In this document: positions 16,603 through 29,336 of the stretch, in pieces | Layout: every line of letters starts with the position of its first letter | Numbering within the stretch: position 1 is the stretch's first letter | NCBI RefSeq assembly: GCF_963675165.1 | Contig: NC_087386.1 | Coordinates: forward strand, 2,792,169 to 2,856,168 | DNA: 64,000 nucleotides | Direction: 5' to 3' | From: Halichondria panicea | Taxonomy: Eukaryota; Porifera; Demospongiae; Suberitida; Halichondriidae | Translations under genes and position numbers: made by a program | Notes under the pieces: generated by a model | Told to the model about the DNA's origin: nothing | Seen by the model: only the letters and a program-made list of their open reading frames with translations | Databases searched by the model: none

Positions 16603-19600
16603 ATGGCAGAATCCTCCTACCAAGCATCCTCTACGACTGATGCAAGGACCAACAGGGACTCCATCAAAAAAGGCTTTTACGAGTTCAAGCGATTTGCCTC
16701 CACCAATTTCACCAGAGCTGTTCAGGTGAGTGTGTATGGGGGTGGGTGGTGCATATTGGCTGGTCACCCCTAGCCCTAGCTAGCTAGCTGGTATTACTCT
16801 TGGTACGTGTGTCCCACTAAACTATGTGTTCCACTAAACAGCTACGGTTGTGGGTTGTGGATTTTCCTATAATACCCATATCATATCATAATTTATGGAC
16901 AATTATGTGCCTCATATTTATGTGTAAGCTTAAATTGCTTCCAAATGTCCATTTTATTGATGTACAGTATGTGACTGAGAAGACTGGCAAGGCTAGTGTG
17001 GTGACGGAGTATGACTCAGATTACGAGACCCTCTGTTCACAGCTGGACCTCATCAAAAATGCCACAGAGAAAATGGTGTCTTATGTGGAGACTGTTGCTG
17101 AACCCAACCCTAGTAAGTGAAACCTGTCAACATGTATATAAAGCCTTAGTACCTTGCAATAGGTGTGCTTTTAGATTGGCTTTTAGTATAGTAGCGCATT
17201 TGCTAGCCTCGACCCCGCGCCCACTTCCTCTTAGAGACGGGCCTGGTATCAACTACTTACGCATGAGCTAACTTCAGTCAGATTCTGACGAAGTCCGGAT
17301 AACAGACTATTAACTATGTATATTATGCTCAGTAAAACAATGACATCACAACGGCAAGAAATGGTAGATAGAATAAATCTGGTGGTAGCAACTCCGTTGT
17401 ACGTACAGTTTGATTGGAGGTTTCTAGCCCTATCTGATAGCATGCTGATAGCTACCCTTAGCTATTGTAACAAAAGACTCACAGTGTGGATGACCCATCA
17501 TTTGAACAGATGCCACTAGCTAGCCTTGTGAAAGACTATCAAAAAGAAAAGAGCTGCAGAGTGAAATCTGCAATATAGACTAAAGCTACGTGTACATGTA
17601 CACTGACTTCAATATTTTTCTTCGCCCTAAAAAACATTTATCCAATAATTTTGCGCATGCGCAAACAGTCAGTAGCAGGCCTTCTTTCTTCAATCCAAGG
17701 CCCGTGAAGGAGACTACGCATTTGTATGTAAACATTGAGAAATGTAGTAAGGTAATTTTTGCTCTGTAAACGGTTTAATGTACATAATTATAGGTCAACA
17801 AAACTACCATTTGGTTATGTGCATGTATGTATCATTAGCTGTAGTTATTATTCCACTCAGTAAGTATCATCTGTCTCTACCTTCTCTCCCTCCCTTCAGA
17901 CATTCGCTGGGAGACCTGGGCGAGACAGAAAATAGACAAGCCTCGTCCTGACCCCCCCAGTGGCCATTCTCTCCTCAGCAACGAAATGGCAAAGGTAGCT
18001 GACACCTTTGGATCCGACACTCAGTATGGTGAGTACATGTAACAGTGCACTGCAGGCAGGGTGATAGATTTTGTTTGTAGCATTCTACATTTTGAGAGAT
18101 TCTAAACAAGTGCCTGTCATGTTTGTGGGCCACTGTCACTTTCCAGTAGCTTATCAGTTTACTTTACTCTGTAGCTTTTACTTTCATAGATAATTATTGT
18201 GGAATCTATAAGTTGGTGTACCACTATTTGCTATAGTTACAGTGCACCCCCCCCTACTCAGGTGCGTACCTCATGGGATGCTCCAACGTAGAGAATAAAT
18301 TGGCCGAGAGTCAAAAGAGGTTCAAGGAAACTGTAGCCTCAGAGTACATCATTCCTCTCAGGGCATTCTTAGAGGTCGACATCAAGGCAGTGCTGGTGAG
18401 TTTTCTGTACTACATATATGGCGCCTTAAGGCATCACATCGTAGTACAATGTGATTACCCATGTGTGGTCTATTAGCTTAGTCGGTAGAGCGTGGTGCTA
18501 ATAACGCCAAGGTCAACGGTTCGAGCCCGTTATGGACCATTTTTTTTGTCTATCCTGGTATTGAATGACTGTTTGAGCCTTTCAATGGTTCGAGCCCATT
18601 TTATGCCTTTATTCTGTGAATGCTTATACTAACTATACTTAACGTACATGTATAGAGAGAGAGGAAGGTTGTGTCAGTGTTGAAGTTGGACCTTGATGCT
18701 GCTCTTAACAAAGCAAAGAAAGCTCAAGCAGATGAAAAACTTCAAGCCGTGAGTTCTTAGCCCACACACTCAAAACACACTGCACCCACCCTGAGTATGA
18801 ACCCTCCCACTTTGTACAGAGCCCCTCACAAACTACACGTAATCAGACTAGGGATCTACTGTACACTGTGTTTTTGAATTTATTTCTTGGTGGATTTTGT
18901 GTAAATTGACAAATCCTCAGAAGCTGAACACTGCAATATACAGTTCTACACCCCACACCCACACACGTAGGCTGAGGAAGAGCTACGCAGCATTCAAGCA
19001 GACTACGACACCCAGCTGGACAAAACGCGAACATCTCTGCAAAGAATTGTGGATACCCACGTGAACCACATGGGCTACATGAGGAAGTTTATGGCTGCTC
19101 AGAAGGCCTATTACTCTGAGTGCCAGGCTCATCTGGAGAGCGTTGAGGGCATCCCCTCTTTCAGGTCAGCGACAATGCAGCCACGTTTATCATACTCGAT
19201 CCTCTCTGAAATTGTGGTGTTTTTTAGAAATACGCACGCATACACACAAATTGCTAATAGAATGGTCTGAGAAGCACATAGACAATGTATCCACGCAGCT
19301 AGTCCACAATATGTAAAAGCACTTGTAACCACTCCCCCCACCCCACACAACACACACATTGACAGTGCTGCCAATGCTTCGGCAACTGATGAGCCAAAGA
19401 GCACGTTTTCTTTTGAAGGTGTTGAGTTGGATCAGGAGGAGGCATACAAGGGAAAGATGCTCTATGACTATGAGGCCCAGAAAGAAAATGAGCTCACAGT
19501 TAATGCAGGGGAGGTACGGCGCTGTAGTAGTACTTGCACATGCACATGTACTGTACATAATTATGCACAATGGAAAGGCCCATAAATTGAACATTAATTT

Positions 19601-21304
19601 GTACACAAGATCACAATTGCTTTCCATAAACCATAAGTTAACTTTGATCACCACCCCTCTCTATACAGATCAATAATGGAGCCCAGACAATGAGTTACAT
19701 ATGTCAGGGCTGCATTGAGGGGGGGCGAGGGGGTAATTCGCCCCCCCCCCCCTAGGATCTGGCAGATTCATTAATACGCATTTGTACTGCGATGACTTCG
19801 CCCCCCCCCCCCTACATTTTTCCATTTTCCCAATTTGCCCTCTGATCCAATAGCCTCCTTCGCAGCCTTTCCTTTTTCTGTTCTTGGTCACACAGAAGAG
19901 AAAATTGGAGGAACAACTAAAGAAAGAAGGAAGTGACAAAGAAAAAGGAGAGCCTGCCTTGCTAAATCGCGTGGTCCCCTACTGACGTAGCCAAATTTTA
20001 ACGAGCGTGGGCGAGATAAAACCTCAGTAACTGTCCTCCCACACAGTACTTGGAGCGCATTTACCAGGAACATAATCTGGAACAGTACAGTACAATAGAG
20101 TCAGCCTTCGTGAGACTTTTAGTCAGTAGAGGAAGTATGAAAGACTAGAGTAGAGTAGACTATACTGCTGTAATAATTATATCTACTAGTCAAGTGGGTC
20201 TGTTCTGAACTCAGGAAAAAAAACTGAAATTTAGATATATATCTAGTCTTTAGCCTTTACTAGGTAAGCCCTCGTCTACGATGTCTCCACGCTTGATTCT
20301 GGCTTACTATCTACGATGCTAACAGCTTTTATGTTAGAGTTTGGAATGCGTAGGCATGCTGAGGCTTTTTGCTCTGTCAGGCTCCGCCCAGCTAGTGATT
20401 GCCCACGTTCATTTTCACTCGTCTACCACTCGTCTACCGTCACGCGACTTAGCAAGGCAGGCTCTCCTTTTTCTTTGTCTCTTCCTTCTTTCTTTCTTTG
20501 TTCCTCCAATTAGTTCCGTATTTTATCTTATTGAACTATGACAAAGAACAGAAAAAGGAGAGGCTGCGAAGGAGGCTACTGATCCAAAATCCTGGATGCA
20601 GCCCTTATGTACAGTGTAGACTCGCAAGCCGTCACTATTGCAGGCGAACAGTAGACTGGTCAAACTCCGTGTAGAGACTCATGTTGCACAGTCAGCATAT
20701 CAGATAAGATTCTAAGTGGCTGCTGTTTTCGTGATGTCAGTATACTGCATGTGATACGTAGAATTTTCAGTGCAACGTCACTATCAATGATATTGTGGTA
20801 ACCGCATGCGGTCTAGCCACTTGAGTTGCCATTAATATCGTGGCAAACGTTACACGAGCTCTACACAGAGTTTGACCAGTCTACTGTTCGCCTGCAACAG
20901 TGACGGCTTGCGAGGCTATGTCAGGGCTGCATTGAGGGGGGGGCGAGGGGGTAATTTGCCCCCCCTCCCCCCGAGGATCTGGCAGATTCATTTGTACTGC
21001 TATAATTCTGATGACTTCGCCCCTCCTACATTTTTAATTAGCCCAATTCGCCCCCCCTGATCCAAAATCCTGGATGTAGCCCTGTATGTACAGTGTAGGA
21101 ACAGCGTAGTGTATACATGTGTTCTGAGTAAAAAGCATGTGGAGCTAAATAATACAAGTCATGCATGTCTCTCACATTCTGTCGTTGTTGTCCCCTCTAC
21201 AGGTTCTCATAGTGTACCCTATACCGAACGATGATGACTATGTGATGGGAGAATACAATGGAAAGATAGGGAGGGTTCTCTCAACCTACATTGAGAAACT
21301 TTAG
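16603..21304 (+). CDS. SH3GLB: endophilin-B (N-BAR plus SH3 protein)
   Basis: Eight exons give 355 residues in frame: 16603-16725, 16968-17112, 17900-18028, 18262-18395, 18656-18748, 18971-19164, 19366-19513, 21203-21304. The N-terminal 250 or so residues match the N-BAR module of SH3GLB1/2. Landmarks are NFTRAVQYVTEKTG, ADTFGSDTQYG, a PLRAFLEVDIK segment and ERKVVSVLKLDLDAA. The C-terminal SH3 is about residues 302-355, KMLYDYEAQKENELTVNAGE through to GRVLSTYIEKL, as expected for a domain that binds proline-rich partners. Human SH3GLB1 has 365 residues. The family bends membranes in endosome, mitochondrial and autophagy traffic. An in-frame ATG at 16579 is an alternative start. The last intron (1.7 kb) is a nest of transposable elements and intron 4 contains a tRNA-Ile. 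Confidence 0.92.
18467..18539 (+). tRNA. tRNA-Ile (AAT)
   Basis: Acceptor arms GGTCTAT and ATGGACC pair with one G-T, and the D arm is GCTT/GAGC. The anticodon stem TGGTG/CGCCA holds loop CTAATAA with anticodon AAT. The T arm AACGG-TTCGAGC-CCGTT is perfect and the discriminator is A. It is intronic in endophilin-B, on the sense strand. About 50 bp downstream (near 18580-18608) lies a lone T-arm-like GGTTCGAGCCCATT, perhaps a decayed partial copy. Confidence 0.92.
19705..20605. mobile_element. GC-run MITE split by a later MULE-type insertion
   Basis: Inverted ends CAGGGCTGCAT (left) and ATGCAGCCCT (right) bracket G- and C-homopolymer-rich sequence. The element's body is interrupted at 19851-20578 by another element; the second, uninterrupted copy at 20922-21084 shows the intact arrangement. 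TATGT borders both copies on each side, consistent with a short target duplication. Confidence 0.7.
19851..20578. mobile_element. MULE-type non-autonomous element nested in the MITE
   Basis: Ends TAGCCTCCTTCGCAGCC and its reverse complement continue into long inverted arms (about 19851-19990 and 20430-20578). The 9 bases CTGATCCAA are duplicated at 19842-19850 and 20579-20587. Long arms plus a 9-bp duplication are hallmarks of Mutator-like elements. No transposase is encoded. Confidence 0.85.
20621..20914. mobile_element. TIR MITE in the endophilin-B intron
   Basis: CTCGCAAGCCGTCACTATTG at 20621 continues for about 55 bp and is mirrored by the segment ending GGCTTGCGAG at 20914. It fills the space between the two GC-run MITE copies. 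Confidence 0.75.
20922..21084. mobile_element. GC-run MITE, uninterrupted copy
   Basis: This 163-bp unit with ends CAGGGCTGCAT and ATGTAGCCCTG matches both halves of the split copy at 19705-20605. It serves as the reference that shows where the MULE inserted. Confidence 0.75.
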
Positions 21305-21634
21305 TCGCTTAGCACAAAAAGAGACCGTCTTATTTCGTATAAATTAGTAGCTGTGTGATCGTGATCTTACGACAGGACATTACGATTGTGTGTTTGTTTT
21401 GTACAGGTATAATACATGTAGTACAATTGAGATTGTTTTTTGTTCATGTGAATCTCTGTGGATGGGTGCGGCTCCGCCACGCCCATCTAACACTGTTTTG
21501 AGGCAGGCTAGCTAGGCTAGGCATAGATAAAAGAGTTCTCTTCTGTTCAGTACGTCTATGGTGTAGGGGAGCGATTGTATTTTAGTACGTTCCCCGAGTG
21601 AGTGTGTTGTGTGGTCCCTGAAAGTGAGCTGGCA

Positions 21635-23267
21635 ATGGAAAAGATCACCAGGGCTTTGCCAGGCACTCCACTTCAACATGCTAAGGTGTGTTTGAGAGCC
21701 CTCTACCTAGAGCTAGAGTACCTTTCACTTGAGCTACTGTGTTGTTGTATCTAGTACACTGTATGTACGTGGTGTTAGTGAGAACTGAGTGCTTTTCGAT
21801 GAATCGAATGTGTATAGTTCAAACTTAGAGACGTGATCGACAAAATAACATGTCTACCCTAGCCCTGTAAACAAAAGATCTATGTACAAAGCTGTTTCCT
21901 TCTGTTGACCAGTAGCCATATCCCCTGGTTTCTTTGGTGAGGAAATGACCCCAATTCCTTAATATAATGTGTACGGTACTATGAAAGAACAGCTGTGAAA
22001 ACTTGGTATTGCCTGGAGCATTAGTTTTAATGAACATTCCAATGCTGGCCCATGGTCCGTGTGTTTGCTATTGCTCAGAACTGACTACTCACATACATCG
22101 ACCTTTTAAGAGTTGAATTTACCTTTGAACAAATTCAATGCTCAAAAATGATGTGTCCGTAATACGTCCAATCGGAATCATTCACAGCTGTGTGTTTGTC
22201 CATCTCACCCCCTCAGGCCAGTGGATCTTCTGAGGACCCTCGCCAGACTAGCAGAACAAAGAGGGAAACTGGTGAGTTGATAAGCCCCAGGGCTTTGTGA
22301 TTATGGGCTGTTATCCTTGTGATGCATGGGGGGAAATTTCAGCCCTCAGTTTCTTTGGGAACGATCCTGGAGTGTGCAACTAACTACTCATCATTTGATT
22401 ACACTTTAGACATCGTATATTTTAAGAATTATACACTCGCTAACTATTGAACAATGTCCATGCTGAAAGGCAAAAGAGGTGCCCATTGCAATCCACTTAA
22501 AGAAAGTGAGTGAGTTACTATATATTCACTTTCAGTTTCAGGATTAGTGGGTCTGGTGAACGTGGGCAACTCCTGCTACATGAATGCCACTCTACAGGCC
22601 CTCTCCAACTGGTTAGTGGATCAGCACCCACTGTCTAGAGTAGCATCTGTGCGCAATTTACATGTACCGTATAGGGTACATGTAAATTGCGCAATTTCCA
22701 TTTTTTGCTCCGATAAATTAGAAGATATGTATATCTTTTAATTCATCGGACAGCAAAAAATGGAAATTGTCTGGGTATAATTGGAACAGATTATTTGTAG
22801 AGCATGCGGAGTGTCCGGAATAATAAGAACAAGCAAGCAGCTGCATGCGAGCTAGCTAAGTTTAATAGAACAGCTAGGGTACGACTGAATAGCTGCACTA
22901 GCTAGCTACTCAAAGCTATCTAACTGCAGCACTCTAAGTGTTACTTGCCGTATGAATGTAACTCAACTTTTTAAGGTACATGTGTATTGTCCGAACAAAT
23001 GTAATATTACAGCATTGGAGTGTCCGTTGTATTAGAACAACGAAAATTGCCCAAAAGAGTGTCCGGGTAATTAGAACTGTCCGATAAATTAGAAGATATA
23101 CCGTATGTACTTAATCAGAGCAAAGTCAAGAATTGGCTCAAAAACTACTTCTCATGTAACTTTTATAGTGATGTAACTTTTAGTGGTGTCCTTACCAGGC
23201 TTTCTGTATATTGGCAGCCATGTCCTGGTATACTACAAGCTAGCTTGTATTGCTCTACTGTTTTGCT

Positions 23268-23329
<62 letters not shown>

Positions 23330-23343
23330 TGCGTGTGGTGGGT

Positions 23344-23383
<40 letters not shown>

Positions 23384-26300
23384 AACTAATTATAATTTCA
23401 TTTGTTGAGTCTGTTACTACCATTGTATAGCAATCTCAGTTTACACCAATACCAGTTCATTCCAAGCATGTGTACTGTAATTTGATAGCCTTTTACACTT
23501 GTGTATAATTATTCCCTTGTTTCACAACATTGACTTCTTGCCATCCCCCCTCTCACGTTTCTTCCCACCCACAGCCCCCCATTCCGTCAGTACTTCATCG
23601 ACTGTCACCCAGGCTCCACCCACAACCGAGCAGCTGACTGTCTCTCCAACATGTTTAGGCAAATGTGGACCTCTGAAAGGTGAGACTAAGGTCCTCTCAT
23701 ATTCGCATAATGTTTTGACATCACCACAATTGTACAGTAGTCAGCACTTTCTTTGTCTTTAAAGTGTGGACATTTTTGGGCAACCATTGTTAAGTTGCCA
23801 TAACGGCTGAGCTTACATACCCTTGGGCTCTGTAGAGAGAACCCTTACTGCTTTCATAGACACTGAAGCTGCTGCTGGGCTTCTAATTACACTACACAAG
23901 TCATGTACATGTACTGTAAGTACTGTGGAAAGCCCCTCATTTAATCCCTAGTAATCATAATTTAATCTTCCACTACAGACACCCTGGCCATCTCTCCCCA
24001 CGCAAAGTATCCTCTGTAATGAAGAACAAGATATTTAAAGGCGTTCTCCAACAAGACGCTCAAGAGTTTCTGCGTTGTCTCCTCTCACAGATCCACGAGG
24101 AGATAGGCCTCCTCATCCCCGGTGACATCAAGTGTGGGTGTGGTAAAAAGTCTTGTGACTGTTGCCATAGAGACAGCATGATGTCGTGCATTTCCCATGA
24201 CTCGAATGTTTCCAATGACTCAAGCTCCAAACTAGTGAGGTCTGCTTCAGGCTCTCCAGTCACTTTGAAACGAAAACCCTCTTCTTCACCTACCTTCAAT
24301 TTTAAGCGGAAGGGCTCGTACAGCAAGCTAAAGTGGGGCTCAAAAAGCTCTCTGGAAAAGGTTCACTTATCCAGTCAGCAAGGTGACGTGGAGGGTGTGG
24401 CAGTGGGTGTGACCAACGACGGTAGTGTGCGTTGGGAGGAAGGAGAGGTGTTTCTAGTGGACCTGGACACTGGGCTAGTCACACTGCACAGCCTTAGAGT
24501 GAAGGGGACTAGTGGTCCAGATCCATCCTCTGACAAACCTCAGACAGATACTGTGTCCAGCTCTGGACCCACCAATCAATCTGACACAGTTGTTGTGGAA
24601 CAAGAACGAAAGGAATCAATGTCTGATTGTCAGCAACTTGAGCCCATTGTGGAGGTTAAAGGTCAGGACGAGGCCACTGCTGATGGTAGCACATGCGTGG
24701 ATCCTAGTGGCTCTGAGAGTGGAGGTGGTGTCGTGCTGAGGGAGAAACCAGCTGCAAAGAAAGGTGAGGACATGTAACATGTTCACACACCCCTACAGCT
24801 GTACATGACAGTCACACCCACTGCATACAATGCTTGAGTACACGTGCATACACGTATTTATATCATGTTGTCAAGATAACAAATATGTAATAAAAGTCGT
24901 ACAGTCCCTTCCATTATTTTACACAATCGAAAATAGCCGTGAGACATAATTTAGTTATAGCATGTATTATTTATCTATTACGCATCACCTCCCACCCTCA
25001 GTCGCAGAGAAGCCTCGTATTGTCAGCATTGTGAGTCAGGTGTTTGAGGGGGTCCTGGAGAGCAAGGTGACGTGTCTGTCTTGTAAGAAGGTCTCGGTCA
25101 TCCACGAGCCATTCCACGATCTCTCACTATCCATTCCTGGTGAGCTCTGTCTGTGTCTGTACGTGTGGTCTGTTGTGTGCTCGCTAGAAAGAGTTTCCTA
25201 TAAGTTGGTATACACATGTACTGTGTATCACATGACAGTTTTGTGGCTAACAAGTTTGAATAGCCCTAAGCCTTGCAATCATTCGAAGCAAACAAGAAAT
25301 CCTGCTTATACAATTGTATTAGGCTGGGTACATGTTCAAAAAGTGCCAGAAATAAGCAAGTTATTCTCCTAATAATAAAAGCGTGTCTACTCAATTAGTT
25401 GTCTCTCTTTCACGTAGGTCGCAAAGAGATGAACAAGTTTAGTCGTAAACCAGATGACAGCTGTGACGGTGGCGACCAATCAGAGGAGAGCAGCAGGAAC
25501 AACTTCAAGCAGGGTTTTTGCAGTGTGTTCAGTTACGTGAGCACGTTCACTCGTGACCTCTTTGTTGGACCCCCTACTGACCTCCAGGACTGTTTGAACG
25601 CTTTCTTTGATGCCTGTGAACTCAAGGGAGACAACAAATACTTCTGTACACACTGCAAGAGGTCAGTACATTGGGCATTTTGTGTCTCCCAAACAAACAA
25701 TAAAGCCATCTGTGCACTCAATAACATGATAAGGAAGTTAGGGATTCTAGTCATAAGAATCCCAATTTCCTGTCATTGTACATGTACGTACATAAAAGCA
25801 AACTGTTGCGTGAATACAGTTTATCGCTCATTCCCTTTCCAGTTTCCAGAACAGCCGGAAGCAGACGAGTATTATCAAGCTGCCTGATGTCTTGTGTATT
25901 CACCTGAAGCGGTTCAAATTCGACGCATACTTCTCTACCAAGATCAGTCGCAACATCACGTTCCCTCTGACAGACCTGGAGATGGGTGGCTACCTCAGGG
26001 AGGGCAAGGGTCGCAGGGAGAGGTACAATCTGGACGCTGTCATCAATCACATAGGAGGAGCCGGAGGTGAGGCCTCATGATTGAGTGTCAAATATTATTG
26101 TTTTGATGTATATATATAATTATGGTAAAGTATAACCTCTGACCTCACACTATCAGCCTATCCTAGTTGACTTGGTTAATTACTATTATAAATGTACAGT
26201 GAGCCCCGATTGAGCCTGGAAATAAAGCCTGCACATCAATGTTCTTTCAGTACCCCACTAGCTAATAGCCTTCTATTAATTGTATCTCACATCTCCTCTC

Positions 26301-28362
26301 CTTCTCTAGGTGGTCATTACATAGCGTTTGCTCGTAACGGTGGCAACAACAGCTGGTACGAGTTCAACGATACCAAGGTTCGTCCAGTGTCCTCTGACAC
26401 AGTGCAGCACACAGAGGGCTACGTCTTGTTCTACCGGAGGGTACCCCCTACAGACTCGTTTGCTGCCCAACCCGTGGACACTGTCACACTGGTGAGGAGT
26501 CATATGATACATAATCAGGGTTTCATCCAGGATCTTAAGTTTGGGGGGGAAGTTTGAAAAGAAACCGCGCGCTAGCGTGAAAAATCCAAGACCACGCCCA
26601 CTTTTGGTCACCACACCCCTATGTTGTTTGTTGTTGGCACCTATTAGCGATATGCTCCTACCAATGTGCATTGACGACAATTCCATGTAACTTGGTATGC
26701 TGGTTTGAAATTGTGGACCGTATCTACAGAACACTATAGAAACCACACGTACTAATTATATACAAAAGCAATGGAAAGATTTGTGGTAAGACTAGGTGAT
26801 GATGACCAATCATCCTCTAGCAAAGCTATACATGTAGCAAAAGACTGTGTCTAGATAATGTTGGGCATAGTACCCCTCTCTCTCCCTCTCCCTCTCCCTC
26901 TCCCTCCCCTCTCTCTCCTTCTATTTTCCCCTCTCTTTTGGGGGGGAAGCTTCCCCCCCGCCCCCCCCCCCCCACTAGATGAAACCCTGATAATATTATA
27001 CCAAAGACTCATCCAAAGTGTTACCCTTGCTTACTGATGATCTTTACCCTAATCATATTTTATGAACAGACCTGCTAAGATAATTGTGTATGCTCAAACC
27101 CCGCCCCCTTCAGCTGCCGAAACAAGGGACGACCCTTCCCTCCCCTGACGTGTGCTACCTCTCTAGACATTGGCTGCACCTGGCCAAACACTGCTCTCAC
27201 CCAGGTAACCATAATGGCTGCCGCCACCTCTACTAAAAAGTATATACCCTGTGATAAAGTAACCAAAGTTAGTATCTCCAAGAATCTTACAATCACATTC
27301 AACATTTTTACCAACTCTATCTAAAAATTTTGTTCATTTTGTATGCCAATCACCATCCACCCCCCCTCACACACATCACACACACACACACTGTACACAT
27401 ACACATGCTGGCAGGTCCAATCTTCCAGCACAAGTACGCCTGTCACCATGGCAGTGTGGTACATGACGAAGTGGCGCGCCAGTCCTCGATGGCGGTGAGG
27501 AGAGAGGTGTGGGACCGGCTCCAGAGTAAATACGGTGGAGGACCTCTTGTCAGTACACTGGACCCGTGCATCCTGTGTCAGGTACGGCAAGAGCAGCTGT
27601 AACTAATAGCAAGAGTCCAGAGTATCAAACGAAGCATTACCTCATCAAATGTATTCGGAAAGTAACGCGACTTCCTACTTACTGAACAATCCGAGCGCCT
27701 GGAGCCACTGCTCACACACACACACACAGCAATGCCAAATTGTCATTAATCGATCACGTGTTTCAGACAGGAAGTCATGTTACTTTCCAAATACACAATT
27801 GGTGGTCCACCTTTCACCATTAATTTTGTGTTAAAAGGTAGACGAAATTTTGACAGATTCGAGTGTAACTTAATATTAATGAAAGCACCGCGGGTGCTGA
27901 TACCTCAGTGGAGATGCCAAAGCTACATAATCTAATAGCTTAATTTTATACACATGATGAACATTTTTTCAATTTGCTGCATGCAAAACTGGAAGAGTGG
28001 GTAATGATCGACTGTAATTGTTGTTAAAAACGATCGATGCCAAAAGTTTAAGTCTGGCTGCCATCAGCAGAGCCTTGCAGCTCTATTCTCACTCTTGCAG
28101 CTACCAATAGCTAGCGTTCTAGTGCAGAGCTAACTACTAAGTAGAGTAGCAACACTCGGTAAACAAGTTTGGCTACGTGCTCTTCTGAAAAGGCTGCAAT
28201 GGCATTCCAAGTAAGGCATAACTCGAGAACGAATCATTATTAATTTTTGCAAATCCATGAATTAAAATCCAAGAAAACATGACTAGAAGCCTATAGAAAC
28301 TCTTACTTGCACTTCATTGATCCTTGAGCAGCTATAGCAGTCTACACACAGACAGACAGACA

Positions 28363-28402
<40 letters not shown>

Positions 28403-29336
28403 ACTGTACACCTCGCTTGCGCATGCGCACCGAGGCATAATGATGACATGAGTGTGTTTGCTACAGGAGAAAGACTTGTTTGTGAGCTGCCCCTACAATT
28501 TGGAGCAGCTAAATGCTAAGAGGAATAGAGAAAAGGACAAAATTCACCAGGTACATGAACGTATAGTTTTTTCATGTACGCACAATTTAGCAGTAAAGCC
28601 TGCATGCTTTCGTAACTACCCCTTTGGGCAGACGGCCTGCAGCCTGTTAATACACACTGTAGGACCTATCAGGAGTACTCCTGGGGACGTATTAGCCTGG
28701 CTGTATCATAGAGGGTGACCTGATTATAGGGTGATCACAAAAGACAGCAGTGCATGCGTATTTGCACGTGTACGCAGTTGATTGAGCGCTATTATTGTCC
28801 AGATTCAACAGATTGAGAAGACTTCAAACTCGAAGACTGAGCCCTTCTTGTTGAGTATGGACTGGGTGAACAAGTGGAAGAGCTTCATTCAGTGCAACAC
28901 CCTAGGTATGGTTGGTGTGTGTGTGTGTGGCAAGGGTGGAGAAACTTAGGGGTACTTTTGTACTACTATGTTTTGTGTACAAAAGTAAAATTAATGTTGG
29001 TGACGAAAGCACTGTACTTTGTTAATAAATTATAGAAATTACGGTACCGTAATCGTTTCTTGGATTATCAAAAATGTTGACTTTTGGGATACAATTGTAT
29101 TACACAACATGATGCAATTGCTACTGTTCTCTCCGATAGATGTGCTCCCTCCTGGACCTATTGACAACACCCCTCTCCTGGAATTGGGTGGGGCTGACCA
29201 CACCTACAAAATGGCCGACGCTGACTCGTATCGAAAAATGTCCTCTGCCACGTGGTCCTACTTCCATCAGCACTATGGAGGAGGCCCTGTCATCACCACC
29301 TCGTTAACTGCACTCAACCCTGAGAGTACTGTGTAG
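21635..29336 (+). CDS. USP20/33-like: ubiquitin-specific protease, USP20/USP33 type, with two DUSP domains
   Basis: Fourteen exons join in frame to 833 residues: 21635-21685, 22217-22271, 22536-22611, 23575-23679, 23979-24763, 25002-25139, 25418-25661, 25843-26066, 26310-26491, 27114-27204, 27415-27581, 28467-28550, 28803-28905, 29140-29336. The protease has the Cys box GLVNVGNSCYMNATLQALSN (Cys49), a QQDAQEFLRCL box, paired zinc-binding CLSC and CTHC motifs, and LPDVLCIHLKRF. The His box is GGHYIAFAR (His562), with Asp580 in YEFND. A Ser/Thr-rich insert of about 220 residues splits the fold, as in USP20/33. Two DUSP domains follow (about 621-710 and 745-833). The N-terminal zinc-finger UBP domain of vertebrate USP20/33 is absent in this model. 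The family removes ubiquitin from signalling and trafficking proteins. Confidence 0.92.
22651..22768. repeat. two adjacent hairpins in a USP intron
   Basis: GCGCAATTTACATGTACC at 22651-22668 faces its reverse complement with a 5-base loop. A second, 76-bp fold-back runs 22693-22768 (arms starting AATTTCCATTTTTTGC). Pieces of the second recur at 23055-23100 (GATAAATTAGAAGATATACC), which suggests an AT-rich fold-back element spanning about 22.65-23.1 kb. Confidence 0.65.
23270..23381. repeat. GT/GC microsatellite
   Basis: A (TG)n run with an internal (GCGT)n block lies in a USP intron. The Val/Cys open frame across it is an artefact of the repeat. Confidence 0.9.
26515..26990. mobile_element. 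MITE with CAGGGTTTCAT ends in a USP intron
   Basis: TCAGGGTTTCATCCAG at the left is mirrored by CTAGATGAAACCCTGA at the right. G- and C-runs lie next to the ends and a CT-rich simple repeat (26874-26930) inside. A shorter related copy lies at 63279-63429. Confidence 0.7.
28040..28445. repeat. interspersed repeat with CAGA/CA microsatellite core
   Basis: The stretch includes CATAACTCGAGAA, AAAATCCAAGA and CTAGAAGCCTATAGAA, then a CAGACAGACACACACA run, ending CGAGGCATAAT. The same series in the same order occurs at about 51430-51775, so this is a dispersed family of unknown type. It lies in a USP intron. Confidence 0.6.

Noticed and set aside
18571-18610. Third tRNA gene
   Set aside because: Only a T-arm-like GGTTCGAGCCCATT is present; no acceptor, D or anticodon arms can be drawn.
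23183-23389. Val/Cys-rich small protein
   Set aside because: It is translated GT microsatellite.
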